Source of the DNA: Cafeteria roenbergensis
Taxonomy: Eukaryota; Sar; Bigyra; Bicosoecida; Cafeteriaceae
Length of the DNA: 64,000 nucleotides
NCBI GenBank assembly: GCA_008330645.1
Contig: VLTN01000040.1
Coordinates: forward strand, 186,001 to 250,000
Direction: 5' to 3'
Positions 9,701 to 18,400 of the stretch are shown piece by piece. The notes below the pieces were generated by a model that did not search any database, was not told the origin of the DNA, and saw nothing but the letters and a program-made list of their open reading frames with translations. The first letter of the stretch is position 1, and every line of letters begins with the position of its first letter. A program made the position numbers and the translations under genes.

Positions 9701-12383
9701 GGCGGAGAGCGGAGGGCCCACCCAGCGGCCCAACCAGGGCCAACGGGCGGGGGAATCCCCATCGGCGAGTGGGGGCGGGGAGGGAGGCGGGTCCGGCGCT
9801 GCTGGGCTGCTCGCCGACGCTGCCCGGGCCGCCGCTGGAGGGGCTAGCGTGGACGAACTTGGAGCCGTGGCCAGCCTTCGGCTATTGGGGTTCGGGCCGG
9901 GCACAGGCGTGCCCGCCGCATGTCACGCGGCGGCTGTGGCGTCCGGCGGGCGCCTGGGTGTGGGGTCTCTCTCGACCCTTGTCGCGGCCGTGGGAGCCTG
10001 GGGAGGGGACTGCCACGTGGCTGCCTGCGCTGATGCCGCCATGATTGGGGCAACTCCAGCGGCGCAACGCCCCGGCACCGGCGTTGCCACACCTGTGGCA
10101 GGAGGCTGGTTCAGCCGCCAGGCGCCAGCCGGCGCGACAGCGGCTTGCAGGGAGGGCGCGCTGGACGGTCGGCTATCCAACGGCGCCCCAGACGACCGGG
10201 GACGGCCGACGTGCCGCTCAGAGGCGCTCAGGGCGGAGCTTCAAGCTCAAGAGCGCATGCTGCAGGCAGAGCTGGCTGGCATTGCAGCGACGCGCGCAGC
10301 CGTCGTGCCGCTGCCTGGCATGGGGCTGACCCCGCAAGAGGAGGCCCGGCTTGCCCAGAGGGCCGTTGAGCGACAGGAAGTGATCCGCCGGCTCGACGAC
10401 GCGGCGCGGCGGGCTGCGGCGGAGGAGGCCGCGGCAGCGGCAGGGGCAGCAGTCGCGGCTGCAGCAATGTCCCAGGCCGGGGCGGCAGGGCGGCCGGCGG
10501 CTGGACACGCGTGGGGCGCGCCTCGTGCGGGGCCGGACGCGCGGCATCGTGGGGCCGAGGCGGTGCTGCTCCCTCAACGCAGCACCCGCGCCGACACGGC
10601 AGTTGCAATGTGCTCCACCACGTCCGCGCCCGGCTTGGCGGCGGCTGCTAGCTCAGCAGGCGATGCGGCCGAGGGGACTCGCAGCGGGCGCGCTGGTGAT
10701 GCCCCCCCTCCAACGGCCATTGCCCCAGGAGCGGAGGCGTGGTACAGCAAGCTGGAGCAACGGGCCAGCTGCGCGGCGTCATCCGAGGGGTCGTTTGCGT
10801 GGGTGCTTGCCGAGGCTGCGGTTGACATGGCGGTCCGTGGAGCGCAACAGGAGCTCGCTCAGGCTGGGAACCGGAGCGACGCGGCTCTCTGGCGCATCGT
10901 TGACGAGCGACTCCTCGGCGTGCCGCCCGCGGACGCCCTCGCAAACGGGCTTCCCGCTGCCGATGTAGCCGGGCCGGGCACTGGAGAGGCGTTGCTTGCG
11001 AGTGGAGTCGCAACCGTCGTCCGCGCCCACCCGTCTGCGGAGGGCGGAGCGAGCGTGGCTCCTCTGAGGAAGCCCTTGTATGCCGAGGGTGCGGCCGTGG
11101 AGGTCCGTCCGAGAGGAGGCCGGACCCACCTCCCAGCAATAGTGTCCGCCGTCACGCCAGCGGCGCGGGCGATGCCGCGCGGCCAGAATCCCTCCTTGCG
11201 CGAGCTCGACAGCGCCCACGCCACGTACAGGGTGGAGTTCCAGGGCACGGGCGCGCCGCCGCCAGCCGAGGGCGTGCCTGAGCGGCGTGTGCGGCCGCGG
11301 GGCTACACTGCCGCTGCTGCGGCGGCTTCTTCAGGCAGGGAAGCTGGCCAGGCGGCCACTGGTAGAGCTGCTCTTGGCAAGGCTCTGACGCAAGCCCAGG
11401 GGGACAAGCCGCCGATGAGCGCAGCCCAGCGGCTTGGGAGTGCGGCAACTGCTCCATCGTCTGCCACAGCCAGGGGGGCGCTGATGGACAGCAAGAAGCC
11501 AGTGTCGCCCACGGCCGGCGACGCCAAATCCGGCGGCGCCAAGGCCGGCGACGCCAAGGCCAGCGACGCCAAGGCAGGGCCGGCCAAAGCGGGCGGCACC
11601 AAGGCAGGATCGCCCAAGGCAGCATCGTCCAAGGCCGGCGACGCCAAGGCAGGGCCGGCCAAAGCGGGCGGCGCCAAGGCCGGGTCGCCCAAGGCCAGCG
11701 ACGCCAAGGCTGGCGACGCCAAGGCAGGCGACGCTACGGCAGCGTCGTCCAAGGCCGGCGACGCCACGGCAGCGTCGTCCAAGGCAGCGTCGTCCAAGGC
11801 AGGATCGCCCAAGGCTGGCGGCGCCAAGGCAGGCGAGCCGACGGCGCCATCGGCGGCTTCTGGAAAACCTCATGGCCGTCAGGTGGGACCGGTGGCCACT
11901 GCACCGCCGGTGTCGGGGCCCAAGTCGCAGCGGAGGGCTCTGGAGGCGGCCCCCAAGCCGGCGCCTTCCGGGTCAGCTGCTCCAGCTTCAGACGCTAAGG
12001 ACGCTGATGCGTCCCTGGCCGCCGCAGGCACGCCCGGGACGCCGGCTGTCGCAGCCGCAGCCGCAGCCGCACCCGACGCCAACGCGAAGGCCCAGTCAGC
12101 TGATGGGACGGCCGGAGCCGAGGGCAAGCCGGCTGACGACGCGGCTGCCTTCACGCTGCCCGGGGCTCCCAGCAACGACCAGCCGGCCGCCAAACCGTCG
12201 CGCCCGGCAACTGCCCGTCCGGCCAGCTCTCGTCCAGCCAGCGGCCGACCAACCATCAGCGTGACGTCGGGCACGGGAACGAGCGCCGCCCCCGTGAGCC
12301 CGTCGACTAAGGCCACGGAGAGCATTGACTATGAGGATGACTTCCTGGTGGAGTCGCTCGAGGAGCCGTCCCCGCAGGGGTGA
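6795..12383 (+). CDS. Giant Ala/Gly-rich protein with SAM domain and Tudor-like segment
   Basis: About 1862 aa, starting from the first in-frame ATG at 6795. A SAM domain is recognisable near residues 370-435: VGDWLEAVLELP, LLLALSQSDLQVL and VPHPVHARKIAEAAAALR. SAM domains mediate homo- or hetero-oligomerisation. Around residues 1423-1500 (about 11060-11290) the pattern YAEGAAVEVRPR, then TYRVEFQGTG and a closing RRVRPR, resembles a Tudor/Agenet-like barrel; this is a weak call. A Lys/Ala/Gly repeat tail (11515-11840) and a short acidic C-terminus (IDYEDDFLVESLEE) follow. Much of the rest is low complexity. A GTAAGT at 7134 with a CAG ending at 7220 could define an 87-nt in-frame intron; both forms keep the frame, so it was left unspliced. 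The full protein is unrecognised. A scaffold or cytoskeletal role is a guess. Confidence 0.7.
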   Translation: MSAFHAGGQSLHETVAAERRLELLMKELRNARREAAGRRPHPRLSAFADSLAELAVVDQIAPGGYAARYRDDKRISDAAKRAASWSRRPPAPGALADEAEAARSMIRTRMRLGVSDVGEVDRGLGLGPRDGVHRAADAAWWQPGLPSVQEAVGASIKAASRAAERSTTARAGAARWVAGGARAAEVASGVAIVSSGGGLFAAGACDADVSAVAGPSGHAQPPDASSLQSALLQAATACGAGASVRAVFVASVPVRPGDGPAPQPRASEPEANTFVALSQACEGVLARSTASSASVFLVATSGHLLQVRAGRGTLPSDGGNTGHGQTNHGYGTTVVPLERWGELQADVVEATRLFAASGPTAAPSGSPWHWRVGDVGDWLEAVLELPLARPLFERASVDGPLLLALSQSDLQVLVGVPHPVHARKIAEAAAALRATHPPPSAVGSRPASGEARAGTSLPVPAAEAAPRAHLPPGRRQTARTLTVGRGGRPRGRSPSLHPDDVARAEALADAAALRELARVYSGRACAGSGAAGGATAASGRAGGKASDASEDDAPGTSGHGGQAGGRATAAAGAEAAARDDAGANDGRDVALQGRDVLAADDALAAAREARERVLKREMDKLRAAAAAEAAGAGAGAGAGAGAGARASRSGARGKGDKRRDPSEQGDVTQHDAAGGAADGAAGVSQRGAVSQRGLSGSDASDTDAVDPVQEALDSASPRETEPSTSRATSPGRGSGAGGGAAAFNQQHGSAPFDRMTPGSIRAAAWPSSDRPGASSRDGQGLSLDAGAVGEGAADIAAAMTPSLALFAVLGPDAVGLVSWASAGNTTGASGGPSATRAGAREAASWPAWLACGEGSGVALLERSRRVASAAALPDAAPVRRRRRRVAAAASVLAPAVEACGATLRALLSPGVAGLLRQDQALRVWHAMAAAAAEEVSAAASAGAGAGRSGSGWIAKTLAAVPGALAKRSPAESGGPTQRPNQGQRAGESPSASGGGEGGGSGAAGLLADAARAAAGGASVDELGAVASLRLLGFGPGTGVPAACHAAAVASGGRLGVGSLSTLVAAVGAWGGDCHVAACADAAMIGATPAAQRPGTGVATPVAGGWFSRQAPAGATAACREGALDGRLSNGAPDDRGRPTCRSEALRAELQAQERMLQAELAGIAATRAAVVPLPGMGLTPQEEARLAQRAVERQEVIRRLDDAARRAAAEEAAAAAGAAVAAAAMSQAGAAGRPAAGHAWGAPRAGPDARHRGAEAVLLPQRSTRADTAVAMCSTTSAPGLAAAASSAGDAAEGTRSGRAGDAPPPTAIAPGAEAWYSKLEQRASCAASSEGSFAWVLAEAAVDMAVRGAQQELAQAGNRSDAALWRIVDERLLGVPPADALANGLPAADVAGPGTGEALLASGVATVVRAHPSAEGGASVAPLRKPLYAEGAAVEVRPRGGRTHLPAIVSAVTPAARAMPRGQNPSLRELDSAHATYRVEFQGTGAPPPAEGVPERRVRPRGYTAAAAAASSGREAGQAATGRAALGKALTQAQGDKPPMSAAQRLGSAATAPSSATARGALMDSKKPVSPTAGDAKSGGAKAGDAKASDAKAGPAKAGGTKAGSPKAASSKAGDAKAGPAKAGGAKAGSPKASDAKAGDAKAGDATAASSKAGDATAASSKAASSKAGSPKAGGAKAGEPTAPSAASGKPHGRQVGPVATAPPVSGPKSQRRALEAAPKPAPSGSAAPASDAKDADASLAAAGTPGTPAVAAAAAAAPDANAKAQSADGTAGAEGKPADDAAAFTLPGAPSNDQPAAKPSRPATARPASSRPASGRPTISVTSGTGTSAAPVSPSTKATESIDYEDDFLVESLEEPSPQG
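11515..11840 (+). repeat. Coding Lys-Ala-Gly repeat tract
   Basis: Degenerate 12- to 24-nt units of the type GGCGACGCCAAGGC inside the SAM-domain gene. They encode variants of KAGDAKAG, KAGSPKAAS and KAGGTKAG. The result is a basic, disordered, linker-histone-like stretch of about 110 residues. Unit order is irregular, which suggests repeated slippage and unequal exchange. Confidence 0.85.
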
Positions 12384-12743
12384 GTGCCCATTGCCGACTG
12401 GCGCGAGTTGCCTGTGGCCTGCGGTGTTGTCGACCCGCTCACAAGGTGCCGCTTTCCCAGCCGGTGGGGGCGTGATTTGCGGCGCGGTTCGCGGGGCAGC
12501 TTCGAATTCGGGCCTGGACGGCAGCACGCCACAGGGCGTAGGCCGCGAGGAACAACGATGTTCCCGCCATTGAGGCCGCAGCGGCTTCTGTCGTGAAGCT
12601 GTTGCGTGTGCGGTGATTGTGGCATTTGACGATGAGCGCACCGCCGCGCGCTCGCAGGCGCCCTCGCTCGCTGTTGCATCCCAGCTCGCGCGCATTGGGT
12701 CAAGCATCACGCACATGCGCGCCAGCGGAGGGACACGCCCCGC
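12384..12743. other. Convergent intergenic region
   Basis: 360 bp between the stops of the SAM-domain gene (+) and the carrier gene (-). It must hold both 3' UTRs and both polyadenylation sites. No AATAAA and no conserved ORF are seen. A short TG-rich stretch (CATGTGCGTG) lies on the minus strand about 25-35 bp past the carrier stop. Confidence 0.6.
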
Positions 12744-13637
12744 TCACTGCCTCGAGGCATCGCCCCGCGACCCGAGGAGCCGACCCGTGGCCTCCACTCC
12801 GAGGAACAGGGCCCCGTTGGCAGGGAACGCGCGTAGCACGGCCGCACCCCACCCTCTGTAAAGCGCACGCGTGCCGCCCTCGCGCAGGACGGCCTGGAGA
12901 GCTGCCAACGCTCCGTCCGCAGTCGCCCCGCCGGACACGGCTGCAGTCTGCATCCGGCTCTTGACGGTGTCTGCCGGGAAGACGACTGTCCAGGCCGTTG
13001 ATCCTGCCGCACCACCCGCCAGCAGCACCGCTGCTGCCGGAAGGTCACCCCCCGGCGCAATCCCCATCGCGCTTCTTAGCAGAGCCGTGTACGTTGAGTA
13101 AAAGCCGAAGAACAGCGCGTTAAACGGAACGTCCCGCACCAGCAGCGGAGCGAGACCGGTGAGCAGCCCTCGAGGGCCTTCGGTTGACAAGAGGGAGCGA
13201 AGGGCTTGCGTCGGAGTCAGCCTTGCAGAGCCTGCCAGTCCTCGGTGTTGCGCCCGCACTTTGATCACCTCGGGTCCACAAATTGCTGTCGCGCTGAATA
13301 CCCCAGAGAGCCCTCCGATGAGAAAATGCTGCGGCAATGACAGGGCGTCGTCTGGCACCGACGAGCTTCCGGCAAAGAGTCGCTTCAGCGCCCCATTCGC
13401 GCTGAACACCACGGCATTTTCCACCATCGCACTCCAAAACGCGGGGACAGCGCCTCGCCAGAGCGCAGCGGCGCCCTCCTTGCGAAGCAAGTCCCTCAGG
13501 GCGCCCCCGATAGTTGAGTCTGCCGCGGTAACTGCCGTCTGAGTTCGGAGCTTGATGGTGTCGAACGGCTGGCCTGCAGCCACAAGGCACACGGAGCCCA
13601 CCACGCCCCCGAGGGTGTCCCGCAAGTCTAGAGACAT
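12744..13637 (-). CDS. Mitochondrial carrier (SLC25), carnitine/ornithine-like
   Basis: 297 aa, single exon, start MSLDLRD at 13637 chosen because the family fold begins there (DTLGGVVGSVCLVAAGQP). Three tandem repeats are visible with the signature PxDxx[KR] in the forms QPFDTIKLR, GPEVIKVR and FPADTVKSR, each followed after about 20 residues by an EG-type motif (KEGAAALWRG, TEGPRGLLTG, EGGTRALYRG). The length equals the normal six-helix carrier. By family it exchanges small solutes across the inner mitochondrial membrane. The first repeat (VCLVAAGQPFDTIKLRTQT) recalls the carnitine/acylcarnitine and ornithine carriers, but the substrate contact residues were not resolved. A 48-residue extension is open upstream of the chosen Met but looks like 5' UTR. 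It is divergent from the metallothionein gene. Confidence 0.85.
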   Translation of the reverse strand: MSLDLRDTLGGVVGSVCLVAAGQPFDTIKLRTQTAVTAADSTIGGALRDLLRKEGAAALWRGAVPAFWSAMVENAVVFSANGALKRLFAGSSSVPDDALSLPQHFLIGGLSGVFSATAICGPEVIKVRAQHRGLAGSARLTPTQALRSLLSTEGPRGLLTGLAPLLVRDVPFNALFFGFYSTYTALLRSAMGIAPGGDLPAAAVLLAGGAAGSTAWTVVFPADTVKSRMQTAAVSGGATADGALAALQAVLREGGTRALYRGWGAAVLRAFPANGALFLGVEATGRLLGSRGDASRQ

Positions 13638-14014
13638 CGGCAGCGCCCCGCCACAGCGGCCAAAGGTATTGCCCTCGCTGACCTCACCGGCCCAGCCTCT
13701 GAGGCGGGCGCAACCGGTGCCTGCAAGCACTCTCCGGGGCCGTCGTTGCCCGTCTTTGCTGCGACAAGTATCCCCTTGCTGCAACCTGGCGCTAGGGAGC
13801 GCTACAACTCCCTAACAGCAGTCAGGCCAAGTGCGGGAGAGCCCGCGCCCCAGCCAGACACGCGCCAGCTGATGCCGCCAGACGCTCCATGCCTCCAAGC
13901 TGGAGTTCGAGCGGGTCACGAGCAGAGCGCCGGTTCTTGGCGTCGCCGCTGTGTCAATCGCAAGCTTCTGCACAGCGAGCATCGGGCACTTCCTTCGACA
14001 GCTCGAGGGCAACC
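13638..14014. promoter_or_regulatory. Divergent intergenic region, carrier/metallothionein
   Basis: 377 bp between two divergent starts, so both promoters should lie here. No TATA box is seen and no convincing metal-response element (TGCRCNC) cluster. The assignment rests on gene layout only. Confidence 0.5.
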
Positions 14015-15155
14015 ATGGCCGATTCCGCTGCTGCTGCTTCGTGAGTGGACATGCGTGGGCGTCAGGGTGGGTCGGCGCCGGCGCCAGTCAGGACCGAGTC
14101 GCTTTCCGTGCCACGCTCTGTTGGAGCTGTGTTCGCAGAGCCAAGCCTTGCTGCGCGCCCAAGTGCGGCGACGACAAGTGCGGCAAGGAGGGCGAGGTGT
14201 GCGCGTGCGGCCCCGACTGCAAGTGCTGCTGCTGCGTGGCCAAGTGCGGCGACGACAAGTGCGGCAAGGAGGGCGAGGTGTGCGCGTGCGGCCCCGACTG
14301 CAAGTGCTGCTGCTGCGTGGCCAAGTGCGGCGACGACAAGTGCGGCAAGGAGGGCGAGGTGTGCGCATGCGGCCCAGCCTGCAAGTGCGCGGAGGGGTGC
14401 TCTTGCGGCTCCGCCTGCGCGTGCGGCCCTGCCTGCTGCACTCCCAGCACTGGCGGCGCTGCAGCTGCTGCTGCCGCCGCCACTGGTGGGAGCTGCTGCT
14501 GCGCGTGCGGGCCAAGTGCGGCGACGACGACAAGTGCGGCAAGGAGGGCGAGGTGTGCGCGTGCGGCCCCGACTGCAAGTGCTGCTGCTGCGTGGCCAAG
14601 TGCGGCGACGACAAGTGCGGCAAGGAGGGCGAGGTGTGCGCGTGCGGCCCCGACTGCAAGTGCTGCTGCTGCGTGGCCAAGTGCGGCGACGACAAGTGCG
14701 GCAAGGAGGGCGAGGTGTGCGCATGCGGCCCAGCCTGCAAGTGCGCGGAGGGGTGCTCTTGCGGCTCCGCCTGCGCGTGCGGCCCTGCCTGCTGCACTCC
14801 CAGCACTGGCGGCGCTGCAGCTGCTGCCGCCGCCACTGGTGGGAGCTGCTGCTGCGTGGCCAAGTGCGGCGACGACAAGTGCGGCAAGGAGGGCGAGGTG
14901 TGCGCGTGCGGCCCCGACTGCAAGTGCTGCTGCTGCGTGGCCAAGTGCGGCGACGACAAGTGCGGCAAGGAGGGCGAGGTGTGCGCGTGCGGCCCCGACT
15001 GCAAGTGCTGCTGCTGCGTGGCCAAGTGCGGCGACGCCAAGTGCGGCAAGGAGGGCGAGGTGTGCGCGTGCGGCCCAGCCTGCAAGTGCGCGGAGGGGTG
15101 CTCTTGCGGCTCCGCCTGCGCGTGCGGCCCTGCTTGCTGCACGAAGGGCGAGTGA
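14015..15155 (+). CDS. Metallothionein-like Cys-rich tandem-repeat protein (frame change between units)
   Basis: ATG at 14015 (Kozak-like AACCATGG) encodes MADSAAAAS. The donor GTGAGT at 14041 and the acceptor CAG ending at 14138 join in phase to AKPCCAPKCGDDKCGKEG. Three large units begin at 14161, 14514 and 14862. Each has two copies of KCGDDKCGKEGEVCACGPDC followed by KCCCCVA, then a third module ending CSCGSACACGPACC. The CxC, CC and CxxxxC patterns and the lack of aromatics are those of metallothioneins, which bind Zn, Cu or Cd in the cytosol. Unit 1 is in frame with the start, but units 2 and 3 are read in another frame. Near 14500-14513 the spacer has 5 nt more than the equivalent spacer near 14855. 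Either the downstream units are not translated from this start, or the assembly has an indel in the repeat. Stop of the downstream frame at 15153-15155. Confidence 0.8.
14161..15150 (+). repeat. Metallothionein tandem array, three units of about 350 bp
   Basis: Unit starts are 14161, 14514 and 14862, giving periods of 353 and 348 bp. Within each unit a module of about 80 bp is repeated nearly exactly. The units are almost identical in sequence; differences include an extra GAC at the start of unit 2, an extra CTG in the first spacer, and a GAC-to-GCC change in unit 3 (KCGDAKC). Confidence 0.92.
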
Positions 15156-15495
15156 TCGTGGTCCATCGCTCATCGTCCAAGCGGCTTGAGGTCAAGCTTC
15201 CCCCGTGCTGAACTTGCCTCCCAGCGCGCACTGTGTCGGGCGCTGTTGCACCTGAAGCGGAGGACGACGGCATCGCGCCCACAACAAGCGACCGCATGCG
15301 AGCCATGGCCATACACCCGGTCCAACCCCATGGCTGCAAACCCGTGCACGCGACTGAGCCTTGCAGGGGTTGCCGAGGCGAGTCGCAAGCCAAGCGCTTG
15401 AGCGCAGCTCCGAGCAGAGTCGGACCCGCGGAGGGTGGAGCAGAGACTCACTCTGGCAGCCGCGGAATCGGACGCCGGCGCCAGGGTCCACTTGG
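15156..15495. promoter_or_regulatory. Intergenic region, metallothionein to PI4K
   Basis: 340 bp between a stop and a start on the same strand. It should hold the metallothionein 3' end and the PI 4-kinase promoter. No motif or extra gene is visible. Confidence 0.45.
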
Positions 15496-18400
15496 ATGGA
15501 GACGGACCCGGAGGAGTCGCCGTCCAACCCCCTGATTGGGCGAACAGGTTTCCGTCCCTCGCCTGCAGGAGCGACAGGCCAGCGCAAGGCGCCAGCTCGC
15601 AGCGCGTCGGTCCCAGCACCGCCGCCCGACTCCGACTCGGAACCTTCTTGCTGCTGCATGGGTTGCGCCTGCAGCTGCTTTGCTGACAGCGGGAATGGCA
15701 CGGTGACTGCGGGTACGTCCTCGCAACAACGGCAGCGGTGGCAGCGCAAGTATCAGCACTTGCTGGCCACCGCCCTCGTCGCCAACGCCTTCTCCAAGCA
15801 CCGGACCTCCGACGTCGCATTCCGCACCATCGCAAGGCTCTATGCCCACGAGGTGAGTTCTCGCCGACCACGCGGCTCCCTGGCCCAAGGCTGGCGAGGG
15901 CCGTGGCGCGGGAAGGAGGACTCGGGCAAAGGCGCAGAAGAGTTCAGCGATTTGCTGGCTTTGGCCGCTTTGCTGAGCCGCGCCGCCCGCGGCCACCGCG
16001 AGCGCCCGTGCGCGCGGCGCGACCTTTTCACGGGGGATGCATGCGATCTGTCTTCCCTGGCCTGCCGCAGGAAGATGCTGTCCGGGAGCTGTATGAGAGG
16101 CACAAGAGGTCGCCGTCGATGATGCGTTTTTACGCGCCGCTTCTCGTCAACTTTTTGCTGCACGGCCACGGGGAGGCAAGGTCGAGCGGCGAACTCGAAG
16201 TGTTTTTGCTGGGCAAGTGCGAGACGTGAGTTCGTATGCGAGGGGCCTTGCGCAGCGTTCAGCGTGGGCGGGGGGGAAAGACGGGGGGAGAGCGCGCAAG
16301 TCCGGCGCTCAGATTCGGCGCGGGACGCCTCAGTGCGATTGGGAGCCCTTCGCTGGGGCCGTATCTGTGAGCCGCAGGTCCATTCACTTCTCGCACCGAG
16401 TCTACTGGTTCCTAGCAGCCTTTGCGCCGGACAACGCGTACAGCTCGCCCATATGCGGCGCAATTCGTGGCGGCTTGCTGGGCCAATCGCAGCTTATGCG
16501 CGCAGTCGAAGTGCAGGGCGCGCTTGCGTCGCGCAGACTGCTCCGCTTGGGCCCCATTGAGGGTGGCGATGTGCTTCCGGATACGTCGCGGCTCCGGCAG
16601 GTCCGCTCCTTGGGATTCGCGGGCCGCGCCCAGCAGGCGGGCACGTTCGTGTCACAGGCAGGACGTGCCGCGCTGCGAGCGGCGAGGGGCCTTGTGACGA
16701 GTGCGCGGGACTTTGTGAGCACGGCTCCAGAGGGCGCAGCTGCAGCCATGTCAGACTCGCCTGAAGGCGCCTACTCGTCGCCCACGCTCGGCGAGCCAGC
16801 CTCCCCGGCCACGAGCCCGACCAAAGGCCCGAAGGGCGCCGCAGTGGCCTCGCATGCTCCAGGGGCAGCGCACTCGGCGACAGGACGGCCTCCCAAGTCG
16901 GCCACGGGCAGGGCGGCAGCAGGCCGCACCGCCCCTGTGGCGCCAGGGGCTGCAGCCTCGGCTCCGACTCCTGCAGCGTCCCAGGCGGTTCCCGGGCCAG
17001 CCGCGCCAGCTCCAGCGACCACTATGCCGCCTGGGGCTGTGGAGTCGCCTCTGGTTCGGGCCCTCGCCACCCCACCCAGAAGCAGCGCAAGCTCCACGCC
17101 TGTCTCGGCCGCCGCCGCCGCCGCCGCTGCCTCAACGGGCGGAGGCGGAGGCGGAGGCGGAGGCGGAGGCGGCGAAGGGCCGACCTTCCCGCCCCCTGCG
17201 GCCCTCGGCCCTCCCGCGATAGCAGCGGACGGCGGGCTCCCGGCCTCCTCCGCCGCCATCATGACCTCCCCCGAGCGCATAGGCGGACCCTCTCCTGACG
17301 AGGCCGAGGTCTTCCTCGAGATGATCGCTTTCTGCAGCGAGCTCCTTCAAATCGGCGACTCTCTCATCGAGGACGACCCCGTGCGGGACCGGAACACGCG
17401 CCTCCGCGCCCTCCTCTCCCGCCTCAACGCTCGCTTCCTCCCCTCGCGCTCCGGCGCGCTGTACCTGCCCGTGGGCAACAACCACAACCGCCTCCTCGCC
17501 ATCCACCCCGACAGGTCCTTCTGCTTCCGCACCAAGGAGCGCGTGCCGTACATGCTCGTGGTGGAGTGCACAGACTACGCCACGGCATCGGGCAGGCCCA
17601 TCGACCTTCCGTCGGCCGACGACGGCGCTGACAGCGACGATGTGTCCGACTTTGACTCGGACAGCGGCGGGGACGTCGACAGCGAGCAGGGCAGGCGCAG
17701 GGGCGTGCAGCAGCGCATGGGCAGGGCCATCGGTGGCGCCGTGACGACCTTGCGGAACATCGTTCGGCCGGGACAGTCACAGCAGTCGATTCCCTTCTCC
17801 ACAAGCGCCGACGTGCCCCACGGCGCTGGAGGGCCGGGGCGAGGCGACGGTGGCGCGCCTGGCGCTGGCGGCACGGGCGCTGGCGCTGCAGGAGCGAGGG
17901 ACGCCGGTGGCAGAAGCCACCGCGTTCACCGGCGGGGCAGCAGAGCCGAAGCGGAGGAGGGCGCCTACGGCGCCATGGGCGACAGCGACGACGCACCGGG
18001 CAGCAACCCCGCGGCTGGCGTTGAGGTCGGCTCTGCCGCTGCCGGCGCCGCAGCCATCGACGCCGCGGCGGCCTCGTCCAAGGCCGGCGCAGGAGTTGCA
18101 GGCGACTCCAAGCGGCGCCGCGGGGCGTCCATCTCCAAGCACGGCCTCCTGCCGACGGACAGCGCAGGGACGACGGATTGCGAGGACCACGCCGCCCCTC
18201 TCACCGCCGCCCCCGCCGCGGGCGACGTAGGCGGCAGGGCGAGCCTCGGCATCGCTGCCGACGGTCGCGCGCCGGGAGCGGGCGCCGGGGCCGTCGGGGC
18301 AGGCCGTGCGGCCGGCGCGGCTGGCGACGGCGCCGCCGATGACGCCGGGGCGTTTGGCGCCGGCGAAGGCGACCCCACCGACCTGGGGCAGTGGGGCCAG

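Noticed and set aside
13916-15166. Three long open frames antisense or frame-shifted through the metallothionein array
   Set aside because: They are repeats of the same tandem DNA in other frames (His/Ser/Pro- or Arg-rich) with no family resemblance; only the Cys-rich frames make sense.
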